Below, piece after piece: positions 1 through 7,164 of a stretch of 17,733 nt of DNA. Each line of letters begins with the position of its first letter. Within the stretch, counting starts at the first letter, position 1. Made by a program: the position numbers and the translations under genes. The notes under the pieces are model-generated. The model searched no databases. It was not told where the DNA came from and worked only from the letters and a program-made list of their open reading frames with translations. Origin of the DNA: Campylobacteraceae bacterium (lineage in GTDB: Bacteria; Campylobacterota; Campylobacteria; Campylobacterales; Sulfurovaceae); assembly GCA_027079365.1 (NCBI GenBank), contig JALWVW010000176.1:1-17733 (forward strand), read 5' to 3'.

Positions 1-206
1 GCAAAAACACTACTGCACCAAAAGCTGCAGCCGTCATTCACAATGATTTTGAAAAGGGCTTTATCCGTGCAGAAGTGATCGGCTTTGAAGATTTTGTTAC
101 CAACAATGGCGAACAGGGCGCCAAAGAGGCCGGGAAGATGCGACTGGAGGGCAAAGAGTATATCGTCCAGGATGGTGATGTGATGCATTTCAGGTTTAAT
201 GTCTGA
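1..206 (+). CDS. ychF: Redox-regulated ATPase YchF, C-terminal part (partial)
   Basis: This open frame enters from the left edge (first full codon at base 3) and gives about 67 residues ending in GDVMHFRFNV. It matches the C-terminal TGS domain of the YchF/OLA1 family: the HNDFEKGFIRAEV stretch, a GFEDF segment, the EAGKMRLEGKEYIVQDGD run and the family ending FRFNV. YchF is a cytoplasmic Obg-like P-loop ATPase that binds ribosomes. The nucleotide-binding domain lies outside the window. The TGA stop (204-206) shares one base with the ATG of the next gene, so the two are probably co-transcribed and translationally coupled. Confidence 0.93.
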   Translation, partial: KNTTAPKAAAVIHNDFEKGFIRAEVIGFEDFVTNNGEQGAKEAGKMRLEGKEYIVQDGDVMHFRFNV

Positions 207-670
207 TGAAAAAATATTCTCTTCTGCCTCTTGTGCTACTGGCTCTGCTTTCTGGATGCGACAGCAAACCAGGCAATAGCCTTATGATCACACGCCAAAG
301 TGCCTATCCTCTCAAACAGACAGTAGACCGGTTCACTCGGGCCATAGAGAAAAAGGGCTACCACGTGACAGCCGTCACAGACCATACCGCCCGTGCCAAA
401 AAAGAGAACATCTACCTCCATCCGACTCTGGCACTGACCATAGACAACCCCAAGGTCTTCTCAGCACTGCTGACCTGCAACCCTTCACTTGCTATTGATC
501 TTCCCATGCGCGTAGCTGTCTATTCGCAGCTGGGCGGTACAGTCAAATTTTCCTATACACAACCAGAATACTGGTCACTCAAGCATAACATCAAAGATAA
601 AAACTGTATTGCAGTTATTTTGGAAATGACCAGAGATCTCAATGAGGCTGTAGAGGTGTTGAAAAAATAG
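206..670 (+). CDS. DUF302-family lipoprotein
   Basis: 154 residues. Residues 1-18 form a lipoprotein signal peptide: MKKY, a leucine-rich core, then lipobox LSGC with Cys18 as the lipidation site. The rest resembles DUF302: a Q/T-x-x-R-x-x-x-A-I-x-x-x-G-Y segment (about 39-53), then central NPKVFSALLTCNPSLAIDLPMRVAVY, which corresponds to the family's NPxxxxxLMxxxPxxxxDLPxRV pattern. DUF302 proteins are small, envelope-associated and of unknown function. The start overlaps the ychF stop by one base. The upstream Shine-Dalgarno is weak, so translation likely depends on ychF. The family call is by pattern recognition. Confidence 0.82.
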   Translation: MKKYSLLPLVLLALLSGCDSKPGNSLMITRQSAYPLKQTVDRFTRAIEKKGYHVTAVTDHTARAKKENIYLHPTLALTIDNPKVFSALLTCNPSLAIDLPMRVAVYSQLGGTVKFSYTQPEYWSLKHNIKDKNCIAVILEMTRDLNEAVEVLKK

Positions 671-681
671 TTACGGAGTAG

Positions 682-789
682 ATCTCGGGCATCGGTGTGT
701 GTATGGAGGAAGTTATGTGTATGAATCGTGGTTTCAATCTGTTTTCTCAAAAAAGGAGGAGGAAAAAATAGATCGCCGATACCCGAGAT
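682..789. repeat. Long-spaced inverted repeat enclosing a possible peptide gene
   Basis: The arms ATCTCGGGCATCGGTG (682-697) and CGCCGATACCCGAGAT (774-789) are reverse complements over 16 positions, with one C-A mismatch and one G-T wobble. The 76-base interior holds an 18-codon frame with a strong Shine-Dalgarno (715-771). No T-run follows the right arm, so it does not look like a simple intrinsic terminator. No target-site duplication is visible at the edges. As RNA it could close a long hairpin; as DNA it could be a small element. Confidence 0.6.
715..771 (+). CDS. Possible 18-residue basic peptide
   Basis: The frame reads MCMNRGFNLFSQKRRRKK and stops at TAG (769-771). GGAGGA at 705-710 sits four bases before the ATG at 715, a better ribosome site than most in the window. 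An upstream in-frame ATG (703) and an internal one (721) are alternatives. The peptide starts with sulfur residues and ends in six basic ones out of seven (KRRRKK plus the preceding Q). It lies inside an inverted repeat whose pairing would place the gene in the loop. It could be a leader peptide, a type I toxin-like peptide or chance. I do not recognise a family, and the call rests only on the ribosome site and setting. Confidence 0.35.
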   Translation: MCMNRGFNLFSQKRRRKK

Positions 790-804
790 ACAAGCGTAGT
801 ATAT

Positions 805-833
805 CTAATTAAGATAAAATTACTCTTAATTAG
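805..833. repeat. Perfect AT-rich inverted repeat
   Basis: CTAATTAAGA (805-814) and TCTTAATTAG (824-833) are exact reverse complements around a 9-base spacer. They lie between the peptide-bearing inverted repeat and the methyltransferase promoter. The stem is too AT-rich for a good intrinsic terminator; a regulator-binding site or a weak hairpin is possible. The rest of the 671-1012 gap is AT-rich DNA in which I see only the methyltransferase promoter. Confidence 0.5.
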
Positions 834-959
834 AATAAAAAATATTACATTTTTGTTACATTTTTTTCTTTATCAATTTTTCTCTATTATAAATACCATT
901 AAATGGATATTTTTATCTTCTTTGGTCTCTATATCCCAAGCATTCCCCCTTCTCTTTCC

Positions 960-968
960 TGCTATAAT
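960..968 (+). promoter_or_regulatory. Extended -10 promoter of the methyltransferase gene
   Basis: TGCTATAAT is a perfect extended -10 hexamer. Transcription should start near 975, giving a leader of about 38 bases before the ATG at 1013. No good -35 is visible; instead the upstream DNA is T-rich, as is typical of sigma-70 promoters in Campylobacterota. Confidence 0.65.
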
Positions 969-1012
969 ATACCTGTTTTTATACTTTCATCTCAGTGCAA
1001 TTAAGGAAAAAC

Positions 1013-1600
1013 ATGTCACAACAGGATCAAGTCAAATGGGACAAAAAATATACAGAGAACGATAAGTTGCTAGGTTTCAGAGAAGCCAGCCCTCTACTCA
1101 AACAGTTTCTTACCTCTGTTCAAGGAAGCAAAGCACTTGATATCGCCTGTGGTACCGGACGAAACACACTTTATCTGGCACAAAATGGATTTGAGGTAGA
1201 TGCACTGGATATCTCTGCAGTAGCGCTTCAGGAGCTCACACAGCATATGCAAAAAGTAACCGATCTGGCATTTATCCACACACAACTGGTAGACCTGGAC
1301 AGCTATACCCCTCCCCTCTCAACCTATGATATGATTATCCAGACCAACTTTCTCGACCGCAGACTGATCCCTCTGCTGGCACAGGCACTTACCAAAAACG
1401 GTATACTGATTATCGAAACCTATATGATCGACCCTGAAAATGAAAAAAAAGGCTCCAACGAAACCTACCTCCTCAAAGCAGGAGAACTTCCCACCTATTT
1501 TGATGAACACTACGAGATACTCTTCTATGATGAATTCTGGAATCAGGGAGAAAACTACCGTATGCGTAAGCAGGGGATTGTGGTTAAAAGACTTTCCTGA
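1013..1600 (+). CDS. Class I SAM-dependent methyltransferase
   Basis: 195 residues from the ATG at 1013, which has AAGGA (1003-1007) at normal spacing. A GTG at 995 in the same frame lacks a ribosome site. Motif I is ALDIACGTGRNT (residues 41-52). The acidic residue for the SAM ribose is in ALDIS (about 64-68), and the following strands YDMIIQTNFLDRR and NGILIIETY fit a Rossmann methyltransferase of the TehB/UbiE-like superfamily. The substrate cannot be told from sequence. The gene has its own promoter and ends 18 bases from the convergent rlmB-type gene. Confidence 0.85.
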   Translation: MSQQDQVKWDKKYTENDKLLGFREASPLLKQFLTSVQGSKALDIACGTGRNTLYLAQNGFEVDALDISAVALQELTQHMQKVTDLAFIHTQLVDLDSYTPPLSTYDMIIQTNFLDRRLIPLLAQALTKNGILIIETYMIDPENEKKGSNETYLLKAGELPTYFDEHYEILFYDEFWNQGENYRMRKQGIVVKRLS

Positions 1601-1618
1601 GGTACCTGCCAGTATCCA

Positions 1619-2383
1619 CTAAACCATAAATGCCAACAGTGCTGCGGTCACTGCGACATTGAGTGACTCTACCCCCCGTTGCATCGGGATAGAGATACTA
1701 CTTTCACAGAGGGCCCGGATCTCAAGGCTGACGCCGCTGCTTTCGTTGCCCAGAACAAAGACAGTGGATGCAGGATAGTCCGTCTCTCTGTAGTTTCGCG
1801 GGGCATCAGAGGCGAGCGTATAGAGGGTGGCACCCTGCTCTTTCATACTTTCCAGAGCCCTCTTTAGATTTGGGGCTTTAAGTATGGGGAGCTTGAACAG
1901 AGTACCGGCAGAGGCTTTAATGACCAGTGGAGATATCTGGGCATTGCCTTTGCTGGGAATAAGGACTGCATCGATCTGTCCGGCAGCGCAGGAGCGGATG
2001 ATCATGCCGAGATTTTGGGGATTGGTGATGCCATCGAGTGCAATGACCCTATAGGCATCCTTCTCAGCCATAAAGGTCTCGATATCCGCAGCGTGAGGCA
2101 GTATAATATCCAGTGCCACACCCTGATCCTGTTTGGCATTTTTGGAGATACGGGAGAGTGTCTGCTTGTCATGGTACGCCACTTCTATGTCGCGCTCTTT
2201 GGCCAGCGAAAGCATCCGAGAAAGCACGGGAGCAGCCTTGTTTGAGCCGGAGAGATGGAGCTTGTGGATCTCGATCGTCTCATCCTGCAAGGCTTCCAAC
2301 ACAGCATTTCTGCCATAGATCGTCAAAATCTTGTCAAAGAATGCTTTTTTATCCTGATAGGCCTGTGAATCACTTGTCTTCAA
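1619..2383 (-). CDS. rlmB: 23S rRNA 2'-O-methyltransferase, TrmH/SpoU family (RlmB type)
   Basis: 254 residues. The N-terminal IYGRNAVLEAL (22-32) matches the substrate-binding domain of RlmB. The SPOUT domain shows motif 1 NPQNLGMIIRSCAA (121-134, Arg130 probably catalytic), motif 2 VFVLGNESSG (208-217) and motif 3 ISIPMQRGVESLNVAVTAA (230-248). RlmB methylates Gm2251 of 23S rRNA using SAM; other family members modify tRNA, so the target is inferred. The start appears to be TTG at 2383, with AAGGA a few bases upstream overlapping the fabI stop. A stop lies three codons before it and no ATG is nearby. It follows fabI after 6 bases and is likely co-transcribed. Confidence 0.87.
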   Translation of the reverse strand: MKTSDSQAYQDKKAFFDKILTIYGRNAVLEALQDETIEIHKLHLSGSNKAAPVLSRMLSLAKERDIEVAYHDKQTLSRISKNAKQDQGVALDIILPHAADIETFMAEKDAYRVIALDGITNPQNLGMIIRSCAAGQIDAVLIPSKGNAQISPLVIKASAGTLFKLPILKAPNLKRALESMKEQGATLYTLASDAPRNYRETDYPASTVFVLGNESSGVSLEIRALCESSISIPMQRGVESLNVAVTAALLAFMV

Positions 2384-2389
2384 TGATCC

Positions 2390-3208
2390 TTAGCCCTTCC
2401 AGACCAGACTGGGTTTGTTGTTCTCATCAAACTCTACTGCCGGCATACCCATGACATTGTATCCACCATCCACATAGTGGATCTCTCCTGTCACTGCCCG
2501 ACTGAGATCGGAGAGCAGATACATCCCTGAGTTACCCACATCATGGATGGAGACATTCTTCTTGAGTGGTGCATTGGCTTCATTCCACTTGAGGATAAAG
2601 CTGAACTCACCGATACCTGCAGCTGCGAGTGTCTTGATGGGGCCTGCAGAGATCGCATTCACGCGGATACCGTCTTTACCAAGGTCTTCTGCCAGGTATT
2701 TGACTGTCATCTCAAGGGTTGCTTTGGCAATACCCATGAGGTTATAGTTGGGGATATATTTGGCTCCGCCATAATAGGAGAGTGTGAGTACGGAGGCGTT
2801 ATCACTTAGCACTGGCTTGAGTTCTCGAACCACTTCTATCAGCGAATAGACTGAGATATTCATCGCGATCTCAAAAGCATCTTTGGGGATATCTATAAAG
2901 CGTCCACTCAGCCCCTCTTTGGGAGCAAAGGCGATAGAGTGCACAATGAAGTCTATTTCACCCATATCCTTGGCGATAGACGCGCGCAAAGCTGTGATCT
3001 CCTCCGGCTTGCTTACATCACATCGATACAGTCTCTCTGCACATCCCAGATCCTCTGCAATAGGAGCCAGTTTGGTCTCAAATCTGTCATTGAGAAAGGT
3101 AATCGCCATCTCAGCGCCCTGCTCCCTACAGGCATTGGCAATACCATAGGCAATCGACCGCTTGTTGGCGATACCCAATACAATCCCTTTTTTACCCTTC
3201 ATAATCAT
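2390..3208 (-). CDS. fabI: Enoyl-[acyl-carrier-protein] reductase [NADH]
   Basis: 272 residues, normal for FabI, which performs the last reduction in each cycle of type II fatty acid elongation. The dinucleotide site is GIANKRSIAYGIA (12-24). The catalytic pattern Tyr-x6-Lys is YNLMGIAK (Tyr155, Lys162), preceded by Tyr145 in LSYY. HSIAFAP (90-96) has Ala where E. coli has Gly93. The substrate-loop segment AGPIKTLAA (188-196) and the C-terminal VDGGYNVMGM are typical. The ATG at 3208 follows AAGGA at 7-8 bases; a second in-frame ATG lies two codons on. It is divergent from the asparaginase-like gene and heads an operon with the rRNA methyltransferase. Confidence 0.96.
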   Translation of the reverse strand: MIMKGKKGIVLGIANKRSIAYGIANACREQGAEMAITFLNDRFETKLAPIAEDLGCAERLYRCDVSKPEEITALRASIAKDMGEIDFIVHSIAFAPKEGLSGRFIDIPKDAFEIAMNISVYSLIEVVRELKPVLSDNASVLTLSYYGGAKYIPNYNLMGIAKATLEMTVKYLAEDLGKDGIRVNAISAGPIKTLAAAGIGEFSFILKWNEANAPLKKNVSIHDVGNSGMYLLSDLSRAVTGEIHYVDGGYNVMGMPAVEFDENNKPSLVWKG

Positions 3209-3216
3209 GCTATAAT
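3208..3216 (+). promoter_or_regulatory. Extended -10, probable promoter of the asparaginase-like gene
   Basis: TGCTATAAT on the plus strand overlaps the first codon of fabI. Transcription would start near 3223 with a 60-base leader. TATAAA at 3260-3265 is an alternative that would leave only about 11 bases before the ATG. Confidence 0.5.
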
Positions 3217-3236
3217 CCTTTTTAAAATAATCTTGT

Positions 3237-3245
3237 ATTTTACCA
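3237..3245 (-). promoter_or_regulatory. Extended -10, probable promoter of fabI
   Basis: On the minus strand this reads TGGTAAAAT, an extended -10 (TGn-TAnAAT). Transcription would start near 3230, about 22 bases before the fabI ATG. It lies back to back with the plus-strand promoter in a 74-base divergent intergenic region. Confidence 0.45.
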
Positions 3246-3282
3246 TAATTGGATTAGGGTATAAAAACAGTCAGGAAGAATC

Positions 3283-3774
3283 ATGAAAGAAATACATTTT
3301 ATCTCCACCGGAGGTACTTTCAACAAGCAGTATGACGAGGAGAGTGGCGGCATCGCTATCGATAAGAAAGCCCGTACGCTACAGGAACTTGCCCGAAAGT
3401 GGCGCACTGACTTTGAGGTAGAAACTCTTATCGGGAAGGACTCTCTGGATATGACGGATCAGGACAGAGAAGCGCTCCTCGAAGCCGTCAGAAAATCACC
3501 GGCACAGGAGATCATTGTCATCCACGGTACCGACACCATGGATCTGAGTGCCAAAATGCTTGCGCAAGCAGAGCTTCCCAAGCGTATCGTCCTGACTGGT
3601 GCCATGACGCCTTACCGTGTAGACAAGGTCGAAGCCACGGCCAATGTGGCTATGGCCTATGGTTACCTGCAGGCCGAGGGCACCAATGGTGTCTATATCT
3701 CCATGAATGGTGTCATAGGAGCACATGACACCATCATCAAAAACAGAGCAGCCAAACGCTTCGAATCATTGTGA
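3283..3774 (+). CDS. Single-domain asparaginase-like protein
   Basis: 163 residues, about half a normal L-asparaginase. It corresponds to the N-terminal catalytic domain: TGGT with Thr12, SLDMT (54-58) in place of the SxDM segment, HGTDTM (81-86) with Thr83-Asp84, GAMTP (107-111), and Lys153 in IIKNRAAKRFES at the position of catalytic Lys162 of E. coli AnsB. The chain stops where the linker to the C-terminal domain would begin. The family's second domain, which contributes to the neighbouring active site, is absent, so activity is uncertain. AGGA (3273-3276) precedes the ATG. The last 9 bases overlap the end of convergent mrdA, so this is a fixed short gene rather than a visible fresh truncation. 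Confidence 0.82.
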   Translation: MKEIHFISTGGTFNKQYDEESGGIAIDKKARTLQELARKWRTDFEVETLIGKDSLDMTDQDREALLEAVRKSPAQEIIVIHGTDTMDLSAKMLAQAELPKRIVLTGAMTPYRVDKVEATANVAMAYGYLQAEGTNGVYISMNGVIGAHDTIIKNRAAKRFESL

Positions 3775-5631
3775 TGGCAGCTTGGTGCTGCTGGCATTGT
3801 CCTCTGCTTTGGCAGCCTCCAGTTCCGCCTGTACGGCTTTGAGCGGATGGTTCCTGAAATAGCCGTGGTAGTAAAGCCACTTGTAGATATCCGCAGCGAC
3901 AGGGCCGGCACTACTACCCCCATGTCCACCATGTTCCAGTAGCACGGTAACGATATATTCTGGATGTTTGAAAGGCGCATAGGTCGTGATCCAGGCATGT
4001 GAGCGCTTGAAGTAAGCCAGATCCTGCTCTTTGACCCTCTTTTTCACATCTTGCGGTATCGATACCACCTGTGCTGTTCCTGTCTTTCCTGCTACTTTGA
4101 TAGGTAGTTTTGACATAGTTTTGAATGCGGTACCAGACTTGACATTGCAGACATCGTACATCCCCAGGCGTATCTGCTTCATGTGCGCTGCATTGAAAGA
4201 AATACGCTTGGAAGGGATCTTGACAGGATTACCATTGATCTTTTTCGCCAGCGTAGGCGTCACAAGTCTACCTGTTGCCAAAAAGGCTGTATACCTTGCT
4301 ATCTGCATCGGCGTGACATTGTCATACCCCTGCCCGATCGCTGCGATCACTGTTTCCCCCATATACCAAGGGAGCCCATAGCGCTTTTTCTTCCATGCTT
4401 TATCCGGAATGATACCATTGTATTCAACCGGAAGATCAATACCTGTCTTGATACCGAGTCCGATACTTTTGAGTGTCTTGGCCACATTGTCGATACCGAT
4501 CTCCAAACTCTTATTGTAATAATACACATCGCAGCTTTCACGGATAGAACGCCTCAGGTCTACATCACCATGCCCCCATTTAGACCAGCATCGAAACTTG
4601 TGCTTGCTCTTGCCTACAGTGATAAACCCTACACAATGTTCCTCTTTGTCAAGCACTCCCTTGCCAAACTTGGATGTCGCCAGAGCGATCCCCATCTTGA
4701 TCACTGAACCCGGAGGATAGACCGCATGGATAAATTTATTGGTAAAAGGATGCCCCAGGTTCAACTGGAGGGCTTTCCAGTTTTTGACACTAATGCCATC
4801 CACAAAAAGATTGGGGTCATAACTGGGGTTACTGACAGCCGACAAAACCTCTCCTGTACTTTTCATAACGACGACGATCGCCGCTTTCTTTTTAAGAAGC
4901 AAGCGTATATACTTCTGCAGTTTCATATCAAGGTGAAGCATCAGGTTTCTATTGCTGACAGGATCTTTTTTCTCCAGAACCTCCAGTGCTTTGTTTCGTG
5001 CATTGACCTTGGTGATCGTATAGCCCAGCTCACCTTCCAACACCCTGTTGTAGTATCGTTCAAGCCCACTCTTCCCTGCCTTCCCTACTGCCTTGGTCAC
5101 GGGGTCTTTGTCGTTCTCTTTTTTATTGGATCTACCTATATAGCCTACAATATGCGCTGCAAACTGCCCATAGGGATAGTGCCGTTTCGTCTCTGCTTCT
5201 ATCTTGATATGAGGATTGAGGCTGAGTCGGGGATAGACTTTCATCATATCATTGTAAGAAACGAATTCAACCACTTTGATAAATTTATGGTTATACGCGG
5301 AGCTGTATTTGCGATAGACCTTCTCCATCACTGAACTGTTGATATCAGGAAATACCGCCTTCATCTCCTCTATAACCTTCTGCAGTTCTCCCCTCTTAAT
5401 ACTGAGGTGCGGGGCAATAGAGAGAGAAAATCCTATTTTGTTGATCGCCAGAAAATTACCGTCGGTATCGACGATCTCGCCACGGACAGGTTTGATATAC
5501 TCTTTTCTCTCTATATTCTCTTTTGCCAATTTTTCATAGTAAAACCCGGATTTGATACTGACCTGATACAGCCTACCGATCATCAGTGCCCAAACACCCA
5601 AAAAAAGCAATATGACAATTTTGTACCTCAT
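3766..5631 (-). CDS. mrdA: Penicillin-binding protein 2 (peptidoglycan transpeptidase)
   Basis: 621 residues, normal for PBP2, the elongation-specific D,D-transpeptidase working with RodA/MreBCD. A single membrane anchor spans about residues 4-22. The pedestal domain begins at RGEIVDTDGNFLA (50-62). Penicillin-binding motifs are all present: SxxK as PPGSVIK (Ser309 nucleophile, Lys312), SxN as SCD (366-368) and KTG as AGKTGTAQ (516-518). Its ATG overlaps the mreD-like stop (ATGA), so it is translationally coupled. It is the last gene of the lptA operon. The final codons overlap the convergent asparaginase-like gene by 9 bases. C. jejuni has a PBP2 homologue at the same place in the same cluster. 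Confidence 0.95.
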   Translation of the reverse strand: MRYKIVILLFLGVWALMIGRLYQVSIKSGFYYEKLAKENIERKEYIKPVRGEIVDTDGNFLAINKIGFSLSIAPHLSIKRGELQKVIEEMKAVFPDINSSVMEKVYRKYSSAYNHKFIKVVEFVSYNDMMKVYPRLSLNPHIKIEAETKRHYPYGQFAAHIVGYIGRSNKKENDKDPVTKAVGKAGKSGLERYYNRVLEGELGYTITKVNARNKALEVLEKKDPVSNRNLMLHLDMKLQKYIRLLLKKKAAIVVVMKSTGEVLSAVSNPSYDPNLFVDGISVKNWKALQLNLGHPFTNKFIHAVYPPGSVIKMGIALATSKFGKGVLDKEEHCVGFITVGKSKHKFRCWSKWGHGDVDLRRSIRESCDVYYYNKSLEIGIDNVAKTLKSIGLGIKTGIDLPVEYNGIIPDKAWKKKRYGLPWYMGETVIAAIGQGYDNVTPMQIARYTAFLATGRLVTPTLAKKINGNPVKIPSKRISFNAAHMKQIRLGMYDVCNVKSGTAFKTMSKLPIKVAGKTGTAQVVSIPQDVKKRVKEQDLAYFKRSHAWITTYAPFKHPEYIVTVLLEHGGHGGSSAGPVAADIYKWLYYHGYFRNHPLKAVQAELEAAKAEDNASSTKLPSQ

Positions 5632-6074
5632 AGCAGCACCACAAAAATAAGGTCAAATACCAGTGAGTAGAGCAGTAGCGAATTGATAAAAATACTGGTA
5701 GTATCAAACATAAAATCATACCCAAGAATCAGGATAAAATAGTAGACATCTATCGCCACGACAGAGAGCAACCCCACGCAGACACTACAGCGTTTGAAGT
5801 AGCGTATCCTCTCGTAGAGGGTAAGATAAAAAAGCAGTATCGCCAGCAGAGAGAGAAACATGGGCAGAGAGAGATTTGCCTCCAGATTGAGCAGGTAGAG
5901 CAGAGGAAACCAGATATAGCGTACCCCGTGCCCGTCTATGCCCCAGATGACCATATAGCCAGCAAATCCGATAAAAAGCGGCAGAAACACATACATGGAG
6001 ATCAGTATCGGATAGAGCAGCACAAAACAGCCTACGGCTATCCAAAAAAGCAGCCACAGTACCTTGTTTGTCAC
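5628..6074 (-). CDS. mreD: MreD-like rod-shape membrane protein
   Basis: 148 residues, almost wholly hydrophobic, with about five predicted membrane segments and few charged residues. It has the size and topology of MreD, and sits directly before PBP2 with a 4-base overlap, as the corresponding small membrane protein does in Campylobacter. MreD would act in the elongasome at the inner membrane. Sequence conservation in MreD is low, so the call rests on topology and context. The start is GTG (6074), 5 bases after the stop of the upstream acetyltransferase, with a weak AGGG-type ribosome site inside that gene's end. Confidence 0.7.
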   Translation of the reverse strand: MTNKVLWLLFWIAVGCFVLLYPILISMYVFLPLFIGFAGYMVIWGIDGHGVRYIWFPLLYLLNLEANLSLPMFLSLLAILLFYLTLYERIRYFKRCSVCVGLLSVVAIDVYYFILILGYDFMFDTTSIFINSLLLYSLVFDLIFVVLL

Positions 6075-6079
6075 GCTGC

Positions 6080-6547
6080 CTACCCTTCAGTATTGATACG
6101 GTACATCAAAGAGACCTCATTGCAGACAGGAAAATGGATGCACTTGATACAATCTGCCCATATCTTCTGCTCAGGAATGCTCTCCTTGGCGATTTCCTCG
6201 AAACCCATCTTGAGGAAGAACTGTGGCACATAAGTCAAAACAAGTATCTCCTCAAGCCCCAGTGCTCTGGCCTCATCCAGTGCAAACAGTACCATCTCCT
6301 TGCCTACGGATCTGCCCCTGAATGCCTCATTCACGATCAGACTTCGTATCTCTGCCAGGCGTGGGGAGTGCACATGTAGCGCGGTATATCCCACCAGTTG
6401 CTCCCCCTCCTTTGCCAATACATAGGATCGGATATTGGTAGCGATCTCTTCTGCGTCACGATCCAGTATCACGCCGCTTTTTACCTCTTCTGCTACCAGA
6501 TGCAGCATTTCTGGAATATCCCTCAAATTTGCTTTGACAAGTCTCAC
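6080..6547 (-). CDS. argA: Short N-acetylglutamate synthase (GNAT family)
   Basis: 155 residues, a single GNAT domain. The features point to the short, stand-alone N-acetylglutamate synthase type rather than a generic acetyltransferase: AEIRSLIV (65-72), acetyl-CoA loop RGRSVGK (77-83), EEILVLTYVPQFFLKMGF (99-116), and the diagnostic tail IPEQKIWADCIKC with Cys133, Cys136 and Cys142. The enzyme makes N-acetylglutamate from glutamate and acetyl-CoA, the first step of arginine synthesis. The GTG start overlaps the engB stop by 4 bases (GTGA), so it is coupled to engB. It separates engB from the mreD-like gene, which are adjacent in C. jejuni, so it was probably inserted in this lineage. Confidence 0.82.
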   Translation of the reverse strand: MRLVKANLRDIPEMLHLVAEEVKSGVILDRDAEEIATNIRSYVLAKEGEQLVGYTALHVHSPRLAEIRSLIVNEAFRGRSVGKEMVLFALDEARALGLEEILVLTYVPQFFLKMGFEEIAKESIPEQKIWADCIKCIHFPVCNEVSLMYRINTEG

Positions 6548-7155
6548 GAGTGAATACTCCCAAATATTGTCTTCAATATCTCCTGATGTACCTTCTCCAT
6601 ACCGATCTTTTTGGAATTGGAGATGAAAATAGCATCGGGGAACTTTTTTCTCAGTGCTGTTTTCTCTTTGGCATTGAGCTTGTCAATTTTGGTAAAAAGT
6701 GCCAGATACCGTTGGTCGGGACGGATAAAACCCTGGATATACTCTTCCACTTCATTGTCGATCTTGGCATTGGGGTGTCTGGCATCACGCAGGTGAATAA
6801 AAAGGCGGATAGAGACCCGCTTCTCTATGAACTCGACCAGATTCTTCTGCCAGATCTGCTTGAGACTTTTTGAGACTTTTGCATAGCCAAATCCCGGAAG
6901 GTCCACATAGCGCAAAAAGTAGGGTGTCTCTCCCACTCTGTACTCTATCTCAAAAAAATTGATTAGTTGGGTTTTACCCGGAGTAGAGGAGCTTTTGGCC
7001 AGATTTTTCCGTTGTGCCAAGGTATTGATCGTCGAACTCTTCCCGACATTGGATCTGCCGATATAGACCACTTCACTGACACTGTCATCCAGTGAATCGG
7101 TGATACTCTGTGCGGATTTGATAAAGGCCGAATTGACCACTCTTGGATTTTGCAT
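6544..7155 (-). CDS. engB: Ribosome biogenesis GTP-binding protein EngB (YsxC/YihA)
   Basis: 203 residues, normal for EngB, a GTPase needed for large ribosomal subunit assembly. G1 is GRSNVGKSS (33-41), switch I has STPGKTQ (57-63), G3 is DLPGFGYA (85-92) and G4 is TKIDKL (155-160; the family more often has TKxDKL). The G5 region has ISNSKKIG. AGGA overlapping the lptA stop lies about 7 bases before the ATG. It follows lptA by 9 bases and overlaps the acetyltransferase start by 4. Confidence 0.95.
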   Translation of the reverse strand: MQNPRVVNSAFIKSAQSITDSLDDSVSEVVYIGRSNVGKSSTINTLAQRKNLAKSSSTPGKTQLINFFEIEYRVGETPYFLRYVDLPGFGYAKVSKSLKQIWQKNLVEFIEKRVSIRLFIHLRDARHPNAKIDNEVEEYIQGFIRPDQRYLALFTKIDKLNAKEKTALRKKFPDAIFISNSKKIGMEKVHQEILKTIFGSIHS

Positions 7156-7164
7156 ACTGTTTTC

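Noticed and set aside
682..789. Inverted repeat as a transposable mini-element
   Set aside because: No flanking target duplication or second copy is visible in the window; kept only as a structural observation.
995..1012. GTG start giving six extra residues on the methyltransferase
   Set aside because: No ribosome site precedes it, whereas ATG 1013 has AAGGA at normal spacing.
853..1065. 70-residue plus-strand frame across the gap into the methyltransferase
   Set aside because: It overlaps the methyltransferase start in another frame, is an AT-driven Phe/Leu/Ile run without a ribosome site, and covers the methyltransferase promoter.
4031..5334. Long plus-strand frames inside mrdA (116, 174 and 202 residues)
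   Set aside because: They are antisense shadows of mrdA, with no recognisable domains and no promoter or ribosome-site support.
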